Positions 1 to 5,579 of a DNA stretch of 8,425 nucleotides are shown here, piece by piece. Numbering within the stretch: the first letter of the stretch is position 1; every line of letters begins with the position of its first letter. The stretch spans positions 1 through 8,425 of the forward strand of contig JBLHUT010000161.1 in assembly GCA_047629975.1 (NCBI GenBank), given 5' to 3'. Position numbers and translations under genes: made by a program. The notes under the pieces were generated by a model. The model ran no database searches and had not been told where the DNA came from. It saw nothing but the letters and a program-made list of their open reading frames with translations. Source of the DNA: JBLHUT01 sp047629975 (lineage in GTDB: Bacteria > Pseudomonadota > Alphaproteobacteria > Rhodobacterales > Rhodobacteraceae).

Positions 1-289
1 CGCGGTCGTCATAGGCCACGGCGTCCTTGATGGCACGGGTAAAGCGCACGGTGTCGGGTGATTCGGCCTCAAGCTTTTCGGCCTGACTGCGCAGGCGGGC
101 TGCCTCGAACGGTGACAAGCCAAAGCGCGCCGCCGAAATGCGGTCGATCCTTATTTTTTCCGACTCCGCATAATCGTGATCCGCGCGCGCGATACGCACC
201 AGAAGTGCAGTCAGCGCCAGACGGGCATCAGGGTCCGGAAGCGTGGCGGGGGCGGGTGCCGTGAGGCGTTTTATCAAATCTGCAAACAT
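1..289 (-). CDS. TerB-family (tellurite resistance-like) protein, C-terminus beyond left edge
   Basis: The minus-strand frame opens with ATG at 289 and stays open to the left edge, giving 96 visible residues starting MFADLIKRLTAPAPATLPDP. The segment DARLALTALLVRIARADHDY, followed by a helix containing RIDRI and then FGLSPFEAARLR, resembles the helical TerB fold seen in small cytoplasmic Rhodobacteraceae proteins labelled tellurite resistance TerB family. Their biochemical role is not established, and many carriers have no tellurite operon. Nothing else in the window suggests metal resistance. An upstream ATG at 300 hits a stop after eight codons, so 289 is the best start, although no clear Shine-Dalgarno precedes it. 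It lies 41 bp downstream of the DUF1330 gene on the same strand and could be co-transcribed with it. Family assignment is by recognition, and the C-terminal half is not visible. Confidence 0.75.
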   Translation of the reverse strand, partial: MFADLIKRLTAPAPATLPDPDARLALTALLVRIARADHDYAESEKIRIDRISAARFGLSPFEAARLRSQAEKLEAESPDTVRFTRAIKDAVAYDDR

Positions 290-332
290 AGACCGAACAT
301 AGGTTGGTTGGCGCGAAACGCCAAGCCGGTCT
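290..332 (-). other. Nested inverted repeat between DUF1330 and terB-like genes
   Basis: An inner stem TTGGCG/CGCCAA (308-313 and 319-324) has a 5-nt loop. It sits inside an outer pair AGACCG/CGGTCT (290-295 and 327-332). Together they occupy the whole gap between the DUF1330 stop and the TerB-family start. No T-run follows on the minus strand, so it is at best a weak terminator. It could equally be an mRNA structure next to the downstream start codon. Seen directly; function inferred. Confidence 0.35.
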
Positions 333-624
333 AGCCGTCGTAGCCTTCAAATATTGTCAAAGTCCCGTCCGAAGCTGTTGACCTCAGGCGCCTTGCGTTC
401 TGGTATTCAGGGTCGTCGTAACAGGCCAGTGCGGTTTTGTAGCTGTCAAACTCGATCACCACAGTGCGAGGAAACGCAGTCCCTTCCTTGACCTCCTGCG
501 GCCCCCCGCGCGAGATGAATCGCGCGCCGTAGCGGGCAAATACGGGGCCGATCGCGACGCGGTAGGCATCGTATTGGTCCGCATTCTGGACGATATTATT
601 TGCGATCCAGTAGCCTTTTGCCAT
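331..624 (-). CDS. DUF1330 domain protein (canonical copy)
   Basis: This 97-residue protein begins MAKGYWIANN. It shows the usual DUF1330 landmarks: GYW near the N-terminus, PVFARYGARFISRGG (about 27-41), and FPRTVVIEFDSYKTAL followed by DDPEYQNARRLR (about 51-80). DUF1330 proteins are small cytoplasmic dimeric alpha/beta-barrel (ferredoxin-like) proteins of unknown reaction; the length matches the family. A good Shine-Dalgarno (AAAAAGGACC) lies about 8 nt before the ATG, within the 18-bp gap after the preceding DUF1330 gene. The two are therefore almost certainly one transcript. It is the better conserved of the two copies. Confidence 0.9.
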   Translation of the reverse strand: MAKGYWIANNIVQNADQYDAYRVAIGPVFARYGARFISRGGPQEVKEGTAFPRTVVIEFDSYKTALACYDDPEYQNARRLRSTASDGTLTIFEGYDG

Positions 625-642
625 CGTATCGGTCCTTTTTAC

Positions 643-936
643 TCAGAAGGTTGCTTGTTCAATAACGACAACGTCAAAATCCGTGAGACGGCTGCGCAAG
701 CTGTCTGTCGCTGCGTATTCTTCCGATGCGAGACTGGCTCGTGCGCTGTTGATATCGGGAAACGCGGTGATCTGAACAAAGCACTCTTGCCCGTCGGGCG
801 ACGTGTCAACCTGCCCGTCGCTCTCAAGGTGGTGCGCGCCAAAGCTGTTGAAAACAGGCTCCAGAACGCGCAAAAACGCATTAAATTCTGCGCGATCCTT
901 TGAAGCGCACGTCATTACCCAATACCCGACAGGCAA
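643..936 (-). CDS. Divergent DUF1330-like protein with TTG start
   Basis: This 97-residue protein starts MPVGYWVMTC and ends VVVIEQATF. It aligns without gaps in the key places to the neighbouring DUF1330 protein: GYW at residues 4-6, PVF near 28, then FGA, a paired EEY...SLRS segment, and a C-terminal hydrophobic strand. Identity by eye is only about a fifth to a quarter, and it lacks the typical ARYGARFISRGG stretch. The TTG start is chosen because it puts GYW in the same place as in the neighbour and has an AGGGGG site 6 nt upstream. The next in-frame ATG would remove GYW. It is first in a probable two-gene unit. The most economical history is an old tandem duplication followed by divergence. 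Function unknown. Confidence 0.8.
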   Translation of the reverse strand: MPVGYWVMTCASKDRAEFNAFLRVLEPVFNSFGAHHLESDGQVDTSPDGQECFVQITAFPDINSARASLASEEYAATDSLRSRLTDFDVVVIEQATF

Positions 937-942
937 TGGTTT

Positions 943-948
943 CCCCCT
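943..948 (-). promoter_or_regulatory. Ribosome binding site supporting the TTG start at 936
   Basis: AGGGGG on the minus strand, 6 nt before TTG at 936. This, with the DUF1330 alignment, decides in favour of the non-ATG start. Confidence 0.6.
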
Positions 949-1082
949 AACAGTCCCGCGACCACTGTGCCGCCTTCCTGCAAAAAGGAAAAGGATGAAA
1001 CAAATATTTAGTTAATTATCCAAAACGCTTTGCCAATAAATAATCAAACGCCAACCTTGTTTGCCTGATTTGACAGACGGGA
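949..1082 (-). promoter_or_regulatory. Intergenic region carrying the pyrG 3' end and the DUF1330 promoter
   Basis: This gene-free stretch holds a clearly AT-rich core (about 1005-1055), which is where the promoter of the DUF1330 pair should lie. I see no -35/-10 pair with good spacing. A weak stem CAAAC/GTTTG with a 9-nt loop near 1047-1065, followed by an AT-rich run on the minus strand, might end the pyrG transcript. Neither is convincing. Confidence 0.3.
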
Positions 1083-2726
1083 TCAGACAAGACGGCTGAC
1101 TTCCTTGGCTGCGCGCACGAAATCCGAGAACAACGGGTGCGGCGCGAATGGTTTGGACTTCAATTCGGGATGGAACTGGACCCCGATAAACCAAGGATGA
1201 TCGGTCAATTCGACAATCTCGGGCAGTTTTCCGTCCGGGCTCATGCCTGAAAACACCATGCCCTGCGCAGCAAGCGCTTCGCGGTACTTGATGTCGACCT
1301 CATAGCGGTGGCGATGACGCTCTTCGATCTCGGTGGTGCCGTAAATGCCGGCAACTTTCGATCCCGGGACCAGATGTGCGTCATACGACCCAAGGCGCAT
1401 TGTGCCGCCTTTGTCATCACCCAGTTTACGCTCGATCTTGTGAATGCCCTGCACCCATTCCTTGAGGTGGTACACAACAGGGGTAAAGCGTTTTTTACCA
1501 GCCTCGTAGTCGAATTCTTCGGAGCCGGCATCGCCAAGGTTGGCCAGATTGCGCGCAGCCTCGATGACCGCCATTTGCATTCCCAGACAAATGCCAAGGT
1601 ACGGGACCTTGCGCTCGCGCGCGAATTGCGCGGCCTTGATTTTTCCTTCGGTGCCGCGCTCGCCAAAACCGCCCGGCACAAGAATGGCGTGGAACCCTTC
1701 AAGATAGGGCGCGGCGTCTTCACCATCGAAAAGCTCGGCATCGACCCACTCGATCTTGACCTTTACGCGATTCGCCAATCCACCGTGGATCAGCGCCTCT
1801 GCGATAGATTTGTAAGCATCCTCGAGCTGGGTGTATTTTCCGACGATGGCGACTTTGACCTCGCCTTCGGGGTGCTCGATCCGGTCTACCACGTCTTCCC
1901 AGACCCGCAGGTCGGGCTTGGGGGCGGGGCTGATCTGGAAAGCATCCAGCACGGCCTGGTCCAGCCCTTCGTAATGATACGCCAAAGGTGCCTTGTAGAT
2001 GCTGGCAAGGTCGAGTGCTGCGATCACGGCATCCGAGCGCACGTTACAAAATAGCGCCAGCTTTTCACGCTCCTTGACCGGAATGGGCCCTTCGGAACGG
2101 CACACAAGGATATCCGGTGCCAGACCGATCGAGCGCAACTCCTTGACGGAGTGTTGTGTCGGTTTCGTCTTCAATTCGCCGCTGGCCTTGATAAATGGCA
2201 GCAGCGTCAGGTGCATGAATAGGCACTGGCCGCGGGGTTTGTCTTGCGAGAACTGGCGGATCGCCTCGAAAAACGGCAACCCTTCGATGTCGCCGACGGT
2301 GCCGCCGATTTCGCACAACATGAAATCGACTTCGTCTTCGCCGATTTTTATGAAGTCTTTGATTTCATCGGTCACATGCGGGATGACCTGTATCGTTTTG
2401 CCCAGATAATCGCCGCGGCGCTCTTTTTCCAGAACGTTGGAGTAAATGCGCCCCGAGCTGACCGAATCTGTCTTGCGGGCTGCGACACCCGTAAACCGCT
2501 CGTAGTGTCCCAGATCAAGGTCGGTCTCGGCGCCGTCGTCGGTCACAAAGACCTCGCCGTGCTCGAACGGGCTCATCGTTCCGGGGTCGACATTCAGATA
2601 GGGGTCGAGTTTGCGCAAACGGACGCTGTAACCGCGCGCCTGCAACAACGCACCCAGCGCGGCCGAGGCCAGCCCCTTGCCCAACGAAGACACAACGCCG
2701 CCCGTGATGAAAATGAAACGTGCCAT
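1083..2726 (-). CDS. pyrG: CTP synthase (glutamine-hydrolysing)
   Basis: PyrG makes CTP from UTP, ATP and glutamine, the last step of de novo pyrimidine nucleotide synthesis in the cytoplasm. The 547-residue length is typical. The N-terminal amidoligase domain (about 1-265) has the P-loop-like GGVVSSLGKGLAS (9-21) with Lys17. DPYLNVDPGTMSPFEHGEV (41-59) and the UTP/CTP-site motif KTKPTQHSVKELR (186-198) follow. The C-terminal glutamine amidotransferase domain (about 290-547) has PGGFGERG (351-358), nucleophile Cys380 in GICLGMQ, and His519/Glu521 in VQFHPE, so all catalytic residues are present. The frame stays open upstream to a TTG at 2780, but ATG at 2726 gives the conserved MARFIFITGG start and is chosen. 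A GGGAG lies about 12 nt before it, a somewhat long spacing. It lies downstream of secG on the same strand, with a hairpin terminator-like element between, so it may have its own promoter. Confidence 0.98.
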   Translation of the reverse strand: MARFIFITGGVVSSLGKGLASAALGALLQARGYSVRLRKLDPYLNVDPGTMSPFEHGEVFVTDDGAETDLDLGHYERFTGVAARKTDSVSSGRIYSNVLEKERRGDYLGKTIQVIPHVTDEIKDFIKIGEDEVDFMLCEIGGTVGDIEGLPFFEAIRQFSQDKPRGQCLFMHLTLLPFIKASGELKTKPTQHSVKELRSIGLAPDILVCRSEGPIPVKEREKLALFCNVRSDAVIAALDLASIYKAPLAYHYEGLDQAVLDAFQISPAPKPDLRVWEDVVDRIEHPEGEVKVAIVGKYTQLEDAYKSIAEALIHGGLANRVKVKIEWVDAELFDGEDAAPYLEGFHAILVPGGFGERGTEGKIKAAQFARERKVPYLGICLGMQMAVIEAARNLANLGDAGSEEFDYEAGKKRFTPVVYHLKEWVQGIHKIERKLGDDKGGTMRLGSYDAHLVPGSKVAGIYGTTEIEERHRHRYEVDIKYREALAAQGMVFSGMSPDGKLPEIVELTDHPWFIGVQFHPELKSKPFAPHPLFSDFVRAAKEVSRLV

Positions 2727-2739
2727 GGCTTGGACGTGC

Positions 2740-2801
2740 TCCCGTGAAGTGGGTTGGATCAATGCAGTGAAGCATGTCAAAAACGCCGCACTACCACGGG
2801 A
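2740..2801 (-). promoter_or_regulatory. pyrG: Possible pyrG leader hairpin covering the ribosome binding site
   Basis: On the minus strand TCCCGTG (2801-2795) is perfectly complementary to CACGGGA (2746-2740). After a small internal loop, GTG (2791-2789) can pair with CAC (2751-2749). The 3' arm contains part of the GGGAG that serves as the pyrG Shine-Dalgarno. If transcription starts near 2800, the 5' end of the mRNA would pair with its own ribosome binding site. The complementarity is seen; regulation is inference. Confidence 0.35.
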
Positions 2802-2806
2802 TTTAT

Positions 2807-2835
2807 GCCATACCTGAGTCGCGCGAAATTAGCAA
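2807..2835 (-). promoter_or_regulatory. pyrG: Candidate pyrG promoter
   Basis: TTGCTA (2835-2830) and TATGGC (2812-2807) on the minus strand are 17 bp apart, placing a start site near 2800, about 75 nt before the pyrG ATG. Both boxes are imperfect. A consensus-like TTGACA also occurs at 2780-2775, but no convincing -10 box lies at the right distance from it. Confidence 0.25.
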
Positions 2836-2869
2836 CCGGACCACCTTGGCATGAGAGGGTCCGGTTTTT
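2834..2869 (-). terminator. Hairpin terminator-like element downstream of secG
   Basis: A perfect 9-bp stem AACCGGACC/GGTCCGGTT (2834-2842 and 2858-2866) encloses a 15-nt loop. It lies about 20 bp past the secG stop and is the natural end of a secG transcript. The clean T-run (2865-2869) follows the stem on the plus strand; on the minus strand only TTGCTAATTT follows. It may therefore act in both directions, or work better against plus-strand (antisense) transcription. Confidence 0.6.
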
Positions 2870-2889
2870 GATACGAGTGTTGGGCTAGC

Positions 2890-3249
2890 TTAGTTTGCGG
2901 TTTGCGGCACAAGTGGCGCATCTGACAGGGAAGGCGGCAACAAATCGCCTCCCAAGGGCAGGTCAGGCAGTGCGGGAGCCGCAGGCGTGTCGACAATTCT
3001 GTCTACAACCGATGACCCGTCCGATTTAGCCGCCGCCAGCACAGTCAGCGTGATTGAGGTGCAAATGAACGCAATGGCAAAAGCCCATGTCAGCTTGCCC
3101 AGTGCGGTTGCCGCCGCGCGGCCACTCATCACACCACCGCCGCCACCGCCGCCCATTCCAAGCCCGCCCCCTTCGGAGCGCTGCAACAGCACGACCCCGA
3201 TCAGGCACAACGCCAGGATCAGATGAACGATGAGGATAACATTTTCCAT
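2890..3249 (-). CDS. secG: Protein-export membrane protein SecG
   Basis: SecG is the small accessory subunit of the SecYEG translocon in the inner membrane. The 119-residue product has two membrane segments (about 3-23 and 53-74). Between them is the family signature LLQRSEGGGLGMGGGG (about 21-36), a cytoplasmic Gly-rich loop continuing through a seven-Gly run to VMSGRAA. The C-terminal tail (about 75-119) is rich in Ala, Pro, Leu and Asp, an extension often seen in alphaproteobacterial SecG and not expected to be in the membrane. The start at 3249 (MENVILIVHL) has GGAG 7 nt upstream. The frame extends five codons further to 3264, which would lose that spacing. Its position directly upstream of pyrG on the same strand is, to my recollection, a common order in Rhodobacteraceae. 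Confidence 0.95.
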   Translation of the reverse strand: MENVILIVHLILALCLIGVVLLQRSEGGGLGMGGGGGGGVMSGRAAATALGKLTWAFAIAFICTSITLTVLAAAKSDGSSVVDRIVDTPAAPALPDLPLGGDLLPPSLSDAPLVPQTAN

Positions 3250-3276
3250 ACACAGGCTCCGCACGACAATGGGCGG

Positions 3277-3305
3277 TATCTAAGAGGTATGTGGTGGCGT
3301 CGCAA
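3277..3305 (-). promoter_or_regulatory. secG: Candidate secG promoter
   Basis: TTGCGA (3305-3300) and TAGATA (3282-3277) on the minus strand are exactly 17 bp apart and sit 28 bp upstream of the secG ATG. The boxes match consensus partly (4 of 6 and 3 of 6). The location between two genes is right; strength is unknown. Confidence 0.35.
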
Positions 3306-3337
3306 CCCCTGTCTGAAGGGGAAGTTCATCGGATTGC

Positions 3338-3736
3338 TTAATCTTCGACATCGTCCACGTCGGCCTGCCCCGAAAGTTTCCGCCGGATGATCGACCAACT
3401 CAACCCGATGCCAAGCGTGAACGAGAGCGCAACAAGCCCGAGCCAGACCGTTATGGCAGGGTTGTCCAGGTTCAATACGCCCCAATCGACCAGGACCCAG
3501 ATGACCGCACTTACGAATGCTCCGACCAGAATCATCCCGAAGCCGCCGATCGAACGCAGGGTCGCACGCATGTAGATTACATAACCGATCAGCAGGATCA
3601 GCCCGCCCAGCACGGCCAGCGGGATCTGGTCGGACCCGTTGGTTTCGACCCAGCGGGCATAGTTCCACGGGGTCGGGTTGAAGGTCGCTGTCAAAAGCAA
3701 AAAGGCGCAAAGCCAACGGATAAGAATGCCGGTCAT
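3338..3736 (-). CDS. Small four-helix membrane protein, DUF6524-like
   Basis: This 132-residue protein has four predicted membrane segments (about 3-20, 38-56, 66-85 and 95-114). It shows the motif FNPTPWNYARW near residues 19-29 and an acidic C-terminus (DVDDVED). The pattern matches small Rhodobacteraceae membrane proteins that I recall as DUF6524; no function is known to me. The start at 3736 has a good AGGAACC site 8 nt upstream. The frame continues far upstream across purA on the opposite strand, but that is an antisense shadow: hydrophobic, membrane-protein-like sequence begins only at this ATG. It is divergent from purA and 88 bp upstream of secG on the same strand; a candidate secG promoter in that gap suggests secG need not depend on it. 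Confidence 0.85.
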   Translation of the reverse strand: MTGILIRWLCAFLLLTATFNPTPWNYARWVETNGSDQIPLAVLGGLILLIGYVIYMRATLRSIGGFGMILVGAFVSAVIWVLVDWGVLNLDNPAITVWLGLVALSFTLGIGLSWSIIRRKLSGQADVDDVED

Positions 3737-3879
3737 ATGATGGTTCCTACGAAGTGTTGCTGGCTGCCTGACGCAGTCGGGATTATCTGTCCAGAGTCGA
3801 AAGGATGAAATTGTTGTTTCGTCTCGCGCGCAGGATCGGTATGGAGACAGCGTTTGCGGATCACCAAAGGAACCATCAT
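3737..3879. repeat. 12-bp perfect inverted repeat flanking the divergent purA promoter region
   Basis: ATGATGGTTCCT at 3737-3748 is the exact reverse complement of AGGAACCATCAT at 3868-3879. Each arm carries the Shine-Dalgarno AGGAACC of one divergent gene and abuts or overlaps its start codon. The 119 bp between the arms must hold the promoters of both genes. Only a weak TTTCGT, 17 bp, TATGGA pair (about 3811-3839) for purA and a GATAAT-like box on the minus strand (about 3783-3788) could be picked out. Similar ribosome binding sites may explain part of the match, but 12 identical bases is more than needed. Confidence 0.7.
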
Positions 3880-5170
3880 GGCCAATGTCGTTGTCGTAGG
3901 CGCCCAGTGGGGCGACGAAGGAAAAGGCAAGATTGTAGATTGGCTGTCGGAGCGTGCCGATGTCATCGTGCGGTTCCAAGGCGGCCACAACGCGGGCCAT
4001 ACGCTTGTGATTGATGGAAAAGTTTACAAACTTTCCCTGTTGCCGTCGGGTATCGTACGGGGCGGCAAGCTGAGTGTGATCGGCAACGGGGTTGTTCTTG
4101 ACCCTTGGTATCTGATGGAAGAGATCGCCAAGCTGCGGGCGCAGGGTGTTGAAATCAGCCCTGCCAGCCTCAAGATTGCAGAAAATACGCCGCTCATTCT
4201 GCCTATTCACGGCGAATTGGACCGTGCACGAGAGAATCAGAACTCGGTGGCAAAGATTGGCACGACCGGGCGGGGCATCGGCCCGGCCTACGAGGACAAG
4301 GTCGGGCGGCGGTCGGTTCGTGTGGCAGACCTTGCCGATCCGGCGACCCTCGAGACACGGGTGGACCGTGCGCTGGTGCATCATGACGCGCTGCGGCGTG
4401 GGCTGGGGCTTGATCCGGTTGACCGTGATGATCTGCTGGCAAAACTGAAAGAGATTGCGCCGTCCGTTCTGGAATATGCGGCCCCTGTGTGGAAAGTGCT
4501 GAACGAACAGCGCCGTGCCGGCAAGCGGCTGTTGTTCGAGGGCGCGCAGGGCGCGTTGCTGGATATCGACTTCGGGACATATCCCTTTGTGACCTCGTCT
4601 AACGTGATTGCGGGGCAGGCCGCCACAGGGTCGGGGCTTGGCCCCGGGGCGATCGACTTCGTTCTGGGAATTGTCAAAGCTTACACGACCCGTGTTGGCG
4701 AAGGCCCGTTTCCAACGGAACTCGAGGATGCCGACGGCATTCGTCTGGGCGAGCGCGGGCGTGAGTTCGGCGTTGTCACTGGCCGCAAACGGCGCTGTGG
4801 CTGGTTCGATGCTGTGCTCGTGCGCCAGACCTGTGCGACAAGTGGCGTGAATGGGATCGCTTTTACCAAGCTTGATGTTCTTGACGGGTTCGAGACGCTT
4901 AAAATCTGTACCGGATACGAACTGGACGGCGTGGTTCTTGATTATTTGCCCACAGCGGCTGACCAGCAGGCGCGCTGCGTGCCGATCTATGAAGAAATGC
5001 CGGGCTGGTCGGAGTCCACCGAAGGGGCGCGCAGTTGGGCGGATCTGCCGGCAGCGGCAATCAAGTACGTGCGTCGGGTCGAAGAGTTGATCCATTGTCC
5101 TGTGGCGCTATTATCTACCTCACCGGAGCGGGAAGACACGATCCTTGTGACTGACCCCTTCGCTGATTGA
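3878..5170 (+). CDS. purA: Adenylosuccinate synthase
   Basis: PurA condenses IMP with aspartate using GTP, the first committed step from IMP to AMP, in the cytoplasm as a homodimer. The 430 residues match the family length. The GTP/phosphate loop QWGDEGKGK (10-18) includes Asp13, the expected general base. GGHNAGHT (35-42) carries catalytic His41. IGTTGRGIGPAYEDK (127-141) forms part of the IMP site. TGRKRRCGWFD (301-311) is the aspartate/substrate loop, and TKLDVLDG (330-337) is the guanine-recognition motif. ATG at 3878 gives the conserved MANVVVVGAQWG start with AAAGGA about 6 nt upstream; an in-frame TTG at 3854 is less likely. It is followed by the 49-bp repeat array and a DUF2842 gene on the same strand. 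Its last 16 bases resemble the end of the repeat unit. Confidence 0.98.
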   Translation: MANVVVVGAQWGDEGKGKIVDWLSERADVIVRFQGGHNAGHTLVIDGKVYKLSLLPSGIVRGGKLSVIGNGVVLDPWYLMEEIAKLRAQGVEISPASLKIAENTPLILPIHGELDRARENQNSVAKIGTTGRGIGPAYEDKVGRRSVRVADLADPATLETRVDRALVHHDALRRGLGLDPVDRDDLLAKLKEIAPSVLEYAAPVWKVLNEQRRAGKRLLFEGAQGALLDIDFGTYPFVTSSNVIAGQAATGSGLGPGAIDFVLGIVKAYTTRVGEGPFPTELEDADGIRLGERGREFGVVTGRKRRCGWFDAVLVRQTCATSGVNGIAFTKLDVLDGFETLKICTGYELDGVVLDYLPTAADQQARCVPIYEEMPGWSESTEGARSWADLPAAAIKYVRRVEELIHCPVALLSTSPEREDTILVTDPFAD

Positions 5171-5317
5171 GGCCCGAGCGGGCTGGCGCGATTTTCGCGA
5201 CTGCCCGTTCGCTGAATAAGGCCCGAGCGGGTCGGCGCGATTTTCGTGACTGTCCGTTCGCTGAATAAGGCCCGAGCGGGCTGGTGCGATTTTCGTGACT
5301 GCCCGTTCGCTGAATAA
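5171..5317 (+). repeat. Three tandem 49-bp repeats, each a 37-nt imperfect hairpin
   Basis: Units lie at 5171-5219, 5220-5268 and 5269-5317 with no spacer, and differ at 2 to 4 positions. In each, offsets 5-41 fold into a hairpin: a 9-bp outer stem (CGAGCGGGC with GCCCGTTCG in unit 1, one G-U), a 3x3 internal loop, a 5-bp inner stem (CGCGA/TCGCG) and a TTT loop. Hairpins are at 5175-5211, 5224-5260 and 5273-5309, joined by 12 nt (CTGAATAAGGCC, or its end at the last unit). The four stem substitutions between units (offsets 13, 17, 28, 34) are all C/T changes opposite G, so pairing is kept as G-U in a plus-strand RNA. No T-run follows the stems, so they are not classical terminators. Function unknown; mRNA stabilisation, processing or expression tuning between purA and DUF2842 is possible. 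Confidence 0.95.
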
Positions 5318-5321
5318 GGAG
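5316..5321 (+). promoter_or_regulatory. Ribosome binding site of the DUF2842 gene, formed at the repeat edge
   Basis: AAGGAG, 9 nt before ATG 5331. Its first two bases are the end of the third repeat unit, and its AAGG is the same AAGG that spans each repeat junction. The internal copies (AATAAGG) look like Shine-Dalgarno sequences without a start codon after them. Confidence 0.75.
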
Positions 5322-5330
5322 CGTGCCGAA

Positions 5331-5567
5331 ATGGCGTTAAGTTACAAGGCGCGGCGGCGTTTGTCGCTGGTCATTCTACTGGTAGGGTTGCCAGCGTACA
5401 TTATGATTTCGGTGACGGTGGTCAATTGGCTGGAGCGTCCGCCAATACTGATTGAACTTTTGGTTTATATTGTCTTGGGCGTGGCTTGGGCGTTTCCGTT
5501 CAAATATGTGTTTCGCGGCGTCGGCCAAGCAGATCCAGCCACCAGAGAAAGCGACGAAAGCAACTAG
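5331..5567 (+). CDS. DUF2842 family small membrane protein
   Basis: This 78-residue protein has a basic N-terminus (MALSYKARRR), then two membrane segments (about 11-32 and 39-57) joined by a short VNWLERPP loop. A conserved-looking WAFPFKYVFRGVGQADP (about 53-69) and a polar tail follow. This matches my recollection of DUF2842, a small inner-membrane family of alphaproteobacteria with no assigned role. The start at 5331 has AAGGAG at 5316-5321. The frame is open back to 5295, but that would run into the third repeat hairpin and lose the ribosome binding site. It lies 160 bp downstream of purA with only the hairpin array between, so it is probably read from the purA promoter. Confidence 0.85.
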   Translation: MALSYKARRRLSLVILLVGLPAYIMISVTVVNWLERPPILIELLVYIVLGVAWAFPFKYVFRGVGQADPATRESDESN

Positions 5568-5579
5568 AACGTTGTTACT

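Noticed and set aside
58..264. 68-codon plus-strand frame at the left edge
   Set aside because: Opposite the TerB-family gene, with no family resemblance and no ribosome binding site.
1..289. Functional tellurite resistance locus
   Set aside because: Only a TerB-like helical protein is present; no other ter genes are visible, and the family name alone does not indicate resistance.
1308..2054. 248-codon plus-strand frame inside pyrG
   Set aside because: Antisense shadow of a highly conserved gene, with no ribosome binding site or family resemblance.
2727..2780. 18-residue N-terminal extension of PyrG from a TTG
   Set aside because: PyrG proteins begin at the MARFIFITGG-type start. The extension crosses the leader inverted repeat and has no ribosome binding site.
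3740..5095. Long minus-strand open frame antisense to purA, in frame with the DUF6524-like gene
   Set aside because: It lies wholly opposite a textbook purA, its translation has no recognisable domain and looks like high-GC antisense frame, and the membrane protein begins with its own ATG and ribosome binding site at 3736.
5171..5317. CRISPR array
   Set aside because: The 49-bp units are directly contiguous and nearly identical throughout, with no variable spacers and no cas genes.
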